From Episyrphus balteatus (Eukaryota > Arthropoda > Insecta > Diptera > Syrphidae): a stretch of 64,000 nucleotides of DNA. Made by a program: the position numbers and the translations under genes. The stretch's first letter is position 1. Each line of letters begins with the position of its first letter. Under the pieces are notes generated by a model that searched no databases, was not told the DNA's origin, and worked only from the letters and a program-made list of their open reading frames with translations. The stretch is from contig NC_079134.1 of the NCBI RefSeq assembly GCF_945859705.1, forward strand, positions 122,946,620-123,010,619, written 5' to 3'. Positions 35,584 through 47,500 of this stretch are shown in pieces.

Positions 35584-38500
35584 GTGAGTTGAATGTTAAT
35601 TATTCAAATTTTAATATAAAAGTCGAAGTGAGTAAATGAACGAATGCGTGAGTGAGTCCATGAGGAGCTATCTATGGAGTCATAGCTAGCGGCAACAACG
35701 GACGGTGGCGACGACAATGTATGTCGTTGTCGTTGTCGTTGTCGATGGAAAAACGCAAACGTTAATTGTGTCAAATTGCTGAGCGTGCGCGAGTGGGTGA
35801 TCTGGTTGATAATAATGCTGTTCTTATTACTATTTACTTGGCTTGAGATTCTTAAATAGAATCCGGATAGAACGGAATGAAGGGGGGAGGGCTTTCCATT
35901 TCATTGAAGAATTAGAATCGATTTGGGACAGGCTCTTCCATTGCGCGCGGAGGTGGATAGTAATTTTGGTTTATAGTTTATTGGCGCTGTGCTGCCTACA
36001 AATTTCAACTCGAAAGCGAAAGTGGCGCTTATTGTTAATTGGAAAGACTGTTAAATGATTGTTTAATGGTCCATTCAACTGTATCCATAACAGGTTCAAT
36101 GACTTTCAACTTATTTATTGAGATTGTTTCAGTTTCAATTAAGTTCAGAAGATCGTTATCTGGAACAGCTCTCGTTTTTATATGTACTTGTATTAAAACT
36201 TAAATTTTGTGTGCATCAAATCTCTGTGTGTGAAAAAAAAGATCCGTAGAAGAAAAGAAAATACTCTCATCTGTAATTTATTCGACTTTGTTTTTTTTTA
36301 GGGATATAGTTGCAACTTTCAAGCGATATATATAGATGCAATTTGTTTTTATAAGCAGCACTCTGCCCAAACATAAATTCGTTTCAAAGTAAATTTTCAT
36401 ATTAAAAAGGAATAAAAATAAAATGTAAACTAAAAAAAGTACGTATACACCAGAGTGAACCCGTTCTGTTTTTTAAACCAAAGTAAATCTTTTGGCAATA
36501 ATTTCGTATTCAATCCCAATACAACAGTAAATTGTACCTCTCTGAAATTTTTTCCAACCAATCATACTTTAAATAAGCTATAGTCGCTCCGGGCTCCATA
36601 CATTCTTATACCGAAGATGTTTAAACTTTGAAGAAAAAAATATGTTTTTTTTTTTTTTTGATTGCGCATAGGATTGTCATGTGCGTTGGTCTTTGTGGAT
36701 GTGAGAATCTGAAAGTAGTTGTTTTTCTTGTTGAGTATAATTCGCTTAGAACGGATTCCTCACATGTCACTGAAAACAGAATCATTGTTTGTGACCAATT
36801 CTTTATAATTATGCAGGGTGTCCCACAGTCACCGCCCCAAATGAAAACCATGGATTTTAAGTCGAAAAACTTAAGAGGTAGGTAATTTTCTCGTTTTCGT
36901 CCCGTTTTCGAGTTATGACGGTTTTTATGATTTTTGCTGTCTTTTCCTTTGAATGGCTTTATCTTTGCCAAACTACGTCTGATTCGATAGATTTTTTTTG
37001 CAACTAATCAAGAATTTATTACAGTTTTAGTTTGTCTCAAAACTTTTTTTTCTGCGGACAACCGTTTCTCCGCTATTTTGCATCAAACACAATTTTCTTC
37101 GTTTTTGAAGTTGTTTCTTACACTTTCATATCATTTTAGTAAAAAAAGACACGTAAATGATTAATTTTTTGCACATATTATTAAAGGTGACTGTGGGACA
37201 CCCTGTATGTACCTAATTTAATTTTTGGCATTCAAATTTTTTTTAAATTATAAATAAGAGATTCTCTATAGGGAAAAAACGAAAATTTATTTTTAGGACC
37301 CAAATTAACGCAACCTGCTATAAGATCAATGTGAAAAGATTGTTTTTCTCAAAAAATGCTCTATAAAATTTTTCATCTCGGCCGCCCTTTTGTTAAATAT
37401 AGTTTTACTTTCGAAATAACAAAATTGTACCGTTATTAACGTAAGGTTAACGTTTTCTTGCTATACAGGGTGTCCCAAAAGTTAACTGCGAAACGATAAC
37501 GGTAGATAGAATAGGTGGTGACACTTATCAGAAAAATAATAAAAAAATCGCAGCCATATATTTTGTGAGTTATGGGCATTTGAAAAAAAAAAAACGAAAA
37601 AATGGTCACCCTGTGACGGTTTTTCATGTGCCGTGACTACAAATCTAAAGTTTTCTCATTTTTTTTCTTTTGCTACGCAACCTTGAATAACCCTCCTATC
37701 AAATGCATTCAAAAATTTTAACTCAGCTGCATCAGTTTTAAAGCAAATATTACTTTTTTGCCCAACTAAGTACTAAAAAATTTTACATGACTCTAATTCA
37801 ATGAAAAAAATGCTCTACGATGTTTCGGCAAGTTACCTTAAAAGTTGGTGAGTTCAATTCTCTTTTCAAAATGGTATAACATTGTTGAGAATATTCCATA
37901 AATAACAGAGATAACATTATTTTTTTTTAAGAAATCCGACTTTTTTATTAGGTAATTTTCCCATATTATTTAAGTTTTTGTGTTCTGAAAGGTTCTGAAA
38001 GGGTACAAAACTTAAAAATATATGGCTGCGATTTTTTTTATTATTTTTCTGATAACTGTCACCACCTAGCACCTACCCTATCCAGGGCCGTCTTTAACTA
38101 TCCTGGGGCCCTTGGGCACACAAGAATTTGGGGCCCTTTTGGTAAGTAAAATAAGTACAATGGTTGGCTTAAAGGAAATGGTTATGGTTAAAAAGGGGTG
38201 CCAATATATCGTTTCATATAAAGTAAAGGGGGTGCCAATAATACGTGCATCGAGACATCAATCGTTGCCACTACCAATAATTGTACCCTGTATCCGTTAT
38301 AAGTTTCAGTTTGAAGAATTGGAAAAAAGAGCTCAAACGGATTGATAGATTTGCTAAAAACTAGGTACAGACGATTTCTACGTAATTTTCAAGAGCCGTT
38401 TTTTTTATTTTTTGCCTTTTTATTTTAATGTCTCTTTTTCAACGGATATCTACAATATAAAGTTTTCGAGATATTGCAATAATCTCGGATAACGATTTTG

Positions 38501-41500
38501 CTTTGAAAAAAAATATGTTTTGCTGCAAATAAGGCCGCACTTTTGAAAGAAGAAAAATATTTTTTGGACCGTTATTAACGGTACCTACTTGCCATAGAAC
38601 CGATTTCTTAATGAAAACGACACAACCGATTTTAATGAAAATTTTTACATAAAAAGGTTTATACTGACATTAAAACTAAGAAAACTTAAAAAAAAATTAT
38701 TTTGGATATTTTTTTTTGTGTGCCGGGGATGACAGCAACATGTCGCGACAGTGCCAGCACACAAAAAAAAAGTGGTATGTACTAGGAACCAGACCTATCT
38801 TTCTATATGTGTTTGGACCCGCTGAATCCGAATTTCAAGTCCGTTTTTCCCGGTCACCCTCCAGTTTTGAGAAAAATGCAACAATGACCCCAAAAGAGGT
38901 AAAAAAAAACTTCCTTTTTTTGAGTTTTTTGCATTTTACTCAAAACTGGAGGGTGACAGGGCCAAACAGGCTTGAAATTCCAATTCAGCGGGTCCTAAAA
39001 CATATAGAAAGATAGGTCTGGTTTCTGGTACATGACATTTTTTTTTGGGTGCCGGTGTTATTTTTGGATTTAAAAAATAATTTTTTTTTTTTTGAAAAAC
39101 AATTTTTTTAAAAGTTATTTAATGAATTTTATGTGTCAATCTTTAAATACGAGAGCAATTCGCAATTCAAATTAAAACCATTGTACCATGGCGTTTTCCA
39201 TTGAACCAAAATATTGATGTACCGTCGACGAGATAGTTTTTTTCTCAAACGTTTTCCAACGGAAAAAGTATTGATGTTTTTTTGCCCACGAATTGATTCT
39301 TTTTCGTCTTTTAATACGAATTACTCATATTTTTACACTGATTTTAACACGCACTACAAATTTGACAGTTTTGCAAACTTCAATCGAAATTATTATTTAA
39401 GGAAAAAGATAATGGAAGAGCAGAGCCGGTTTTAGGGGGGGGGCAGCCTGGGCCGTCGCCCAGGGGCGCAAGAATTGAGGGGCGCCACAGGCGCCCCGAA
39501 CTTTTAGAAAAGTTTTATAAATAACGAAGTCTTTCCAATCGATGTTTTATTTTTTTTACATTCACAAAGGCGCCCCAATTTTTTTCTATTTTACATTTTC
39601 AACGGCGCTCGTATTGTTTGTCCTAAACTTTTTGAAGAATGAAGGCGCCCCCCAATTTTGGGTTAATTTATTTGGCTTCCGGAAGGACAATGGTGTCCAA
39701 AATCTTCGTTCATCTTTGAAGAACAAGGCGCCCCAATTTCTTTTGAAAGACTAAAGAAATCCTAATATTCCTCCTACCAATTTAATTTTTGCAAAGGTGC
39801 CCCTATAATAATGAATAAGAAAAGAGAAGGGAGACGGACAGAATCCCGAAATTAAAAATCCAGAAAGCCCAAAATCCAGAAAACCCTAAATTCCGAAAAC
39901 CCAAAAACACAAAATCACGAAAACCCACAATCCCAAAATCCCGAAAACCCAAAATCCAGAAATGCCAAAAATTGACAGCTTCTCCATTTCTCATAAAAAC
40001 TACGTTTGTGTGTGAGAATAAAAAAATAGGTCTGTTCGTTGTTCCCCCCTCCAGGGCACTCTAAGTCATTTCAATTAACTATGAAAAAAATCTGAGTTTC
40101 TCGGGTTTTCTTTTTACATCGAACACCTCAGAGCTTTAGTTTCATCAGCGAACATTAAATTTTAGAATTGGGTGGAAGTGATTCAAAGTTTTTTATTGGA
40201 TTTCAGAATGAGTGAATCATTGAGTGATTCCAATTGAAAACGACATTAATGTACCTAGTTGAAAAAGTTTTTGAAAAAATATTGTTCAAATAAAACCAGC
40301 TGTACCTAATCTTTAAATGTGTTTAAACAAAAAAGTCAGAGATAAAGGTAGTCTTGTCAATTGAGCCTAAATGACATGAATAATTAATTTTTTTTTTTTT
40401 AAGTTAACCTTTTTAAGTTAATACACTGCACATTTTCAATGAATGCATTAACAAGTATATGAGAGGTAAGACATAATCTGCTATTGCTTTTTTTCGTGAT
40501 TTTAAAAAATTGTTTTTAGATGAATTTTTTTTTAGAGGCGCCACTTGCAATCTTGCCCAGGGGCGCCGGTAGTGCTTAAACCGGCACTGTGGAAGAGAAT
40601 TCGTTGTTTTTATTAATAAATAATAAATAATCTTACCTACAGTGGAAAAAAAGGTATTTTTCTTGTTTTTTGAAAATATTATTGTCTTATTTTTTTTTTG
40701 AAAATTGAATTTGGGTTTGGTGGTTTGGATTTAAAATTTTGTCCGCATACAACGCCACATAGTTTGTTTTCTTTTTGAAAACATATATTTTCCGTATAGG
40801 TGTAGAAAAAAATTTATTTGATTGTTTGGTTGCCATATAAAAACTAAAATTTTTTGGTAGATGGTCTGACCGACAAAAATGTTTTGAGAATATAATATTC
40901 GTTTCTTCGGGGCCCCCCTGAGAATGGGGGCCCTGGGCACGGGCCCCGTGTGCCCTTATGTTAAAGACGTCATTGGACCCTATCTACCGTTTTCGTTTCG
41001 ACGTTAACTTTTGGGACACCCTGTATTTCTTTCTTTAAAGCGACTTATGTTTCGACGAATTTTTTTTACGGAAACGTTAGTAGTCGTAATATTAAAATTT
41101 CAAGAAAAACAAAAAACCGTATATTTATGTATATATGTATTTATATAAAAAACCGTATTTTTTTATAAATGGTAATTAAAAATACAAAAACAAAATTGAC
41201 TTCAAAAATTAAAAAAAAATCTGTTAGGCCAGGTCGGTTTACGGACGATAAATTTCAATTTTACAAGATATTAAAAAAAATTAAAACCTTATTTTATCAG
41301 AAAATCATCTTTTAAAGTAGTTTTTACCTTTAAACAATGTATGCCATTTAATATCTTGTATAGCATATATTTTAAAGTTAATACATTTTTTTTACAAAAA
41401 TCTCTACGGCAAGTACCTACAGTTAATGACGGTTCAAAAAATAGTTTTTTTTTTTATTATAAAAGTTGGATCTTATTGCGACACTAAACATATATTTTTG

Positions 41501-44500
41501 AATAAGAATCGTAAAAGCCGTCTTTGGCCAGAGAAGAGAGTCATCTCATAAATCATAATTTGTATTACAGTTAAAAAAAAAAATAGAAATTACTATTTTT
41601 TCATTGAATTGTGTTGAAATATATAGGTACCTTTTTAATTTTGTATAAAACTTTGACAAACACACTAAACCTTCAAAGTTGCATTTAGCCATCAACAATA
41701 AAGCTTTGATTGAAGAAAGAATAACTTTAATTTTCCTTATTTGGGTAGTACGTGAAGTAAATTACAGGGAGAAGACACAAAGTCCTAAATTGTCTCAATT
41801 TTAACGAATTTTCAACAGTTTTCAAAGCAAATTTTCAATTTTGTATTCTTTATGATTTTTTTTCCTATGAAAAAAAATCAATTAATTTTTTTCTTAAAAT
41901 GATGTGAAATTCGTCAAACCATAAGTTTTCATAAAAAAAAGCATTTAATAAATTTAAATTTAAAAGTTATTTTTAATTTGTTCTTTTTTTAACCTTTGGT
42001 CAAAAGTATTTTTTATCTTTATTACGAAAAGTTCGTTCAATTTTTGAAATTTCGTTCATTATACGAACAAAAATTTAACGAAAGTATAACGTAACTATTT
42101 TGTAAAATTATTTTCTCAGTGTAGAATAAAAGAGATATAACTGGTGCGAATGTTAATTTTCAAGAGGGTTATATTTTGAGTGTAGATTTTACACTTTCAT
42201 TTCCAACCAAGGTAGTGTGTTAAATCGAAAAAAAAAAAACTAAGCTAAATGAATTACAGACTCTACTGTCTAGAGGCTGTTTACAATAACACACACCCAA
42301 GGAAATACTTGAACAAATGCCGCTAATCTGTGTTTTGTTTTCTTTCAAAATAACACAGAATTGCAACGTGAAACTGAAGGTGTTTATCTTTTAATCTGTT
42401 TTGTTTTAGTTTTAGATTTGAATCAAACGTTCGTCCGGTTAAGAAATTTAAAAAAAAGATCTAACGAAGACGTTGTTCAAGTAATGAATTTCTTCCTATA
42501 ACACTTATTTGGATCTTATTGTGACGCAATGCCACAGAATAGTGTTGCTTCAAAATAGCCATCTGACTTAGTATTGGTAAGCCTATGGTTTAAACGACTA
42601 TAGTGGGAGGTAGATTAGTTATTGCAAGTTGTGGTGTGGCCTAATTGAGAAGGCCGTTTGAGAAAAATATCTTTAATTGGACTTCTGCTTCTGTTCATTT
42701 ATTTTTTTTTATTTTTATTTAAGTTTATGAATGGAGTTTAGTAAATTATAGACAAAATGATGCGAAGATAATAATTTTTATGTGAGAAAAAAATTCAAAT
42801 ATGAATGTATTAAAATATGAATTTGTATTTAAGTGATCTATGTAGGACTATTATATGAATTAAGTAATAAATAAACATTAGGCATAAGTTTAGCAATTTT
42901 ATAGTTATACAATTTCTTATCACATGAAGCACATTCGGTTTGTTTTTTTTTTTCTTTTTCCATAATGGTTGCTCCAATACTTCAATTGTTTCTTATTATT
43001 ATCATACCAAACAGTTTTTGCATTTGCACATCCAAAGTAAGGAAAGAAAAAGTAATTTAATTTTTAAGTCCAATTCAATTTAATTTTATTTAAATTTAAG
43101 TACTACAAAATTGTAATCTAGCTAGGTGACTGAAGCAAAAAAGAATTAAAGCATGTGTTTTACGTTAAAAATAAAATTTATCACAATGAGTGGATGATAT
43201 CATGGTATGAAATTTGGGCGAAAAAGATTGCTAAAAGAATGGTTGATTTTCTCGTAATCGACACAACTGATTTCAATGAAAATTTTTATACATATAAAAA
43301 GTTTAATACTTATATTAAAATCAAAAAAACTTAAAAAAAATTATTTTTGAATTTTTAGAAAAAGTATGTAAATTTTTTTTAACAAATCAATTTTTTTTAA
43401 ATTACCAAAGAATTTTACTGTAACTTTGTTTTTATGTGTCAATTAATATTGCTTTTTCAATGGCAGACCATTTTTTTTTTTTTAACGTTTTTGAAAATTT
43501 CTATGTAAAGAAAATAATATTTTAAAAACGGCTCTAACGATTTTCAATTTGTTTTTGTTAAAATTCTCAATTATACGACAAATTAGATGGCATACTTCGT
43601 TTTAAGGTCAAAACTTTTTAAAGGGATGTTTTTGTAGCTTTAAACCAAATTGTGTACATATTAATTTTTTATTTTTAAATTTCTTAAAAAAAATTTTTTA
43701 TTATCATTTTTTTAATTACGTTTAATGAAGTTTTTGTTATATTAAACTGTTTTTAACTAAACTTTATTAAAAACTATCATGAAAAACACTTGCATTCTTT
43801 TGAATTTTATGGGTGCCAATAATTGAATCCTCGGGTGCAATAATACTACCTGGGTGCCATTGATTGTACCTTTTTGCTGGTTTTTCCTATTTTAATATTT
43901 TAATAATAGTCTTTGTTTATTCAACTCTTTTTCTAAAAATATTCAAGAAAGAAATTCTTTAAAATTAAATTTGACATATAAAACATATTCCTAACTCTTT
44001 ACATACAAGAGCAATTCACTATTCAAAGTGTAAAAATGCTTTGGGGTGCCAACCATTGTACCCGTTATGCTATGTCTGTCTATGTTTCTATATAAGAAGC
44101 TAAAGCCTTAACGGATTCAATCGATTCACTTCAATCTTGGTATTCAGTGTTTGTCGGAGAGTCTCAAAGAAGTTTTTTAAACTGTTTTTTTTTTTCAGGA
44201 GCAAAACCAACTGTACTAAGTTTTGCCATGTAGTTATTCTAGTTAGTTTAATCTTCTCTAAAACTGATTCTATGGTTTTGATAATAAATAAATTCAAGTG
44301 CTATTTTTCTAAAAAGATCTACCTTCAGACGGAAACTAATTTTTCAAAGATCTTTATTAACGATACTTCCCATAGAACAACCTTTTGTTATTTTGAACAT
44401 TCTCTTAAATGATTAAACTTCAGTGACTGTTGCTTACTAACATTAACATTGGATTAGCGTAACGTAACGCAACGAAAAGTGCTGTAACTTAACGTTACGT

Positions 44501-47500
44501 GATGCTATCTTTTTTTATAATATACAAAAGACTTTTGTGATTTTTTTCGGTAGTTCCTTTTGCGAATTTGGTTTATACTTTTTCATGGCGCTAGAACTTT
44601 TTTCGGTCTCACTATTTTATGGAGAATCATATATGAAATTGATGTAGAATTTTCCGAGGAATTCGAATACTGTATTCACAATTTCAAAAAAAAAAAAAAA
44701 TATATTTTCACCCTTATAAAGTCACTTTTCTGTGACCACTTTTCATTTTTGTCTTGCCAAATTCGCACCCGTGTGCCGGCAGAGGGTTAAGAATTATAAT
44801 TTAACAGACCCAAACTTTTTGGCATTTTTCTCTTGAATCACCTTCTATAATGAGCGAAAGATTCCAATGTAAACGAAACAGTTTTTATTCACTCCTGCAA
44901 CTTTTTTTTTACTGTGACTTAAGCGGTTTTTTAAATGGCCTTTTCAATAATGGAATTGAACTGACTTTATAAATAATTATAATAATAATAATAATAAATT
45001 ATGTTCCATGTCAATAAATTGTCTCTAAAATGCGAATTGAGGCCACAACTGATATTACGGTTGCAATAAATAAAATACTGACTTTATTGTTTTGACTTTG
45101 TTCGAGTGCCTCATCTAACGTGTACTAAAAAACCCAATTTTCAAGAAACGAACAAAATAAAAAAAAAAAAAAAACACTTTCATTTCTTCATTAAATTGCT
45201 AGAAGATTTTACCTTAAGGGCCAATTTTTCAATAGTCAGATAAACCTCAGATAGAGCTTATTCCTAGGAATAAAAGTTTTTTTTATATTGACATTTGGCA
45301 GTTTTTATTCATCTGATAGTCTAACTGACGATTGAAAAATCAGGGCTAAATCAATTAAAAAAAAAAGTCTTTTTACAAACATTTTATAATTTGTTTAGTT
45401 TATTTCCTGTAAACGTTATCTGTTAATTAAAAATGTTCAACAAGAGTCTTCAACACCTTTTTTAACAACTTTATTTTTTGCAGGTCTATTGCAGTTCGCA
45501 CGTACCAAAGAGTGGACCTGGTCATCTTGATCAAACATCTGTAGGTATAAGACAGGCATTGAATGTGCCACGAACAAATAAGTTTGTTAATGAGCAAATA
45601 CGAGGCTCAAGATTAAATGGTGTCGATGGTAAGTTCAAACAAGTTTGCGATTTTTTCTAATTAACAATGTTATTAATTTATTATTTATATTTATCCTAAT
45701 ATCTTTATATCGTTGAGTGGTGAAAGGAAATTTAGTATTAACATACATTAAAACAAAAAAGATACGCCAAACCAAAACAAAATGACTTAGATGCATTTTT
45801 TCGAACTAAAATAATTAAAAACGTTAAAAGAAGAGTAAATCTTTTAAATAAATTAATTTTTTTTTATAATTTTACAGGTGTTAGTTCCCGTCAATCAACG
45901 CCAAACGGCTATGGCAGCCGGGAAGTCAGTTCACCCTCACAAAATGACTCCGACTACAAGTACGGACGATTCGATGCGAGTGCCTTACACATTGCACACG
46001 CACTCAAGCAGACAGAAATCCAGAAAGCCTACAACAAGCGACGAGAAAAACCAATCGATTTCTATTTGGTAAGTTAATTAGCCATATACATATCAGTAAA
46101 GATACCATAAGATTTTTCATGTTATTTTTTTTTGCAAAACCACCCAAACTCTGCCATAGATAACTTTTTTTTGGTTTGCAGTTTTTTTTAATCCGCCATT
46201 TGCGGAACTGGCTTTGGCTTGGACCAGATCTATCAGGCAACCAACGAACTGAAGGCAGTTGTTGTATTTAGTAAACCCACTCTTATAGATTCACAAGCAG
46301 TTGTAGTTGTTGCGTGATAACTTTCTTTTGAGTCAAAAATCGCACGCTAATAAAGAAGAAAAATTGAGTAATTAAAGTATCTAGAGATACTATTCAGGGC
46401 ATAACATACAACGCTGCATATATTTTTCTATCTGAATGCAGCGAGAGTGAGGAGGTTTTGTATTTATTTTTATATTGTACATAGTAGTAGCCTTGGATCA
46501 TAACACCAAACCAAACACCATCGCCATGCAACCGAGTATAATTTGTGGAGCGAAATCTCCTCAAAGTTCGTTAACCATACCACCAGTCAGTATCAGTATC
46601 TAAAATATATAGAAATGAAGTGCAGCATAAAGTGCATAACATTTTTTCATGGCTGTTGAATCTATACATGCATAAAATACACAGTCAGGGAATGAAATTC
46701 CAAAACTAACGTGATTTTTTGAATGAAACAACAACGCTGAAAGGCTGAATTGCATTGCAAACTGATTTTTGATTGTTTATATCTCCTGTCGGTCTGGGTT
46801 GAATATATTTTTTTTTTTTAATTTAAATTTTATTGACTGGAATTTGCATGTCAATGAGGTGGCTTCAGATAGAGATAGTGGGGCATTTTATCACAACTCT
46901 TGGTATAATTTTAAGATTTTAAACTAAACACCACTATTTTAGTTAAAAAAAAAAACGAATGTTTAGTTCTGTCACTCGTAAAAAAAGATTGAAATTTTGG
47001 GTGAATTTTCTTCGAATTTGTTAGAAAACATTTTTATGATATTCTCTAGAGCCAAAAAATCGTTTTTTTTGTTTTATTTTAAATTTTGACTTAGGGCGGA
47101 ATTCATAGTCGTCACTCAAGTTGAGAAATATCTTAAGCATTAATTCAAGCGAATCCTTATTAGTAGTCATCACTGGAGTCGAAATTTTTCTCAAGTAAAC
47201 GTCTAAGGAGGCTTTTTTACTTAAGGAAACGCTTAATTTTTTTTTCAGTCAGTTGACATTAAAACGCAAGAGTGTCGATTACGAGCGTTTGTTTTTTGTA
47301 TTTAACAATTTAAACTTGTACTGCTTTTATAGTAAAATAAATGAATCGCGAGGGACATTTTAAATTAGTAGTTTGTATTTATTTATTTTTAAATATTGTT
47401 TAATCGTGACAAATCAAGCCGATGGCGGATAATAAAAAAAAGTGTTTTTTTTTATGACAGTTAATTCAAATTTGTCAAATTTTCGAATTTGAAAAAAAAA

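Larger units (their letters stand above)
38083..40976. mobile_element. Middle element of the nest: CAGGGCCGTCTTTAAC ends, 8-bp duplication
   Basis: The element is flanked by an exact 8-bp duplication ACCCTATC (38075-38082 and 40977-40984). Its termini read CAGGGCCGTCTTTAAC and GTTAAAGACGTCATTGG, and subterminal GGGGCCC-rich stretches (near 38103 and 40908-40950) are inverted. Eight-bp duplications and CAGGG-like ends are typical of hAT elements. There is no transposase frame. Parts of its interior (GGGTGCCAATAAT, ACGAGAGCAATTC) have relatives at 43240-44070. Confidence 0.85.
37466..41023. mobile_element. Outer element of a nest: CAGGGTGTCCCAAAAGTTAAC ends, TA duplication
   Basis: CAGGGTGTCCCAAAAGTTAA at 37466 is inverted at 41023 (TTAACTTTTGGGACACCCTG). 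The match extends inward through ACGGTAGATAG against CTATCTACCGT, and TA flanks both ends (37464-37465, 41024-41025). Its own left part is also palindromic: AAATCGCAGCCATATATTTT near 37545 is inverted near 38010. The element is interrupted at 38083 by another element. TA duplication and end sequence suggest Tc1/mariner-like non-autonomous DNA. Confidence 0.85.

Noticed and set aside
36621..36971. 116-aa minus frame and 85-aa plus frame
   Set aside because: They cross the left end of an inverted-repeat element, overlap each other, and contain homopolymer-encoded Lys or Phe runs.
46004..46240. 78-aa minus frame overlapping hillarin exon 3
   Set aside because: Antisense shadow of a well-supported exon.
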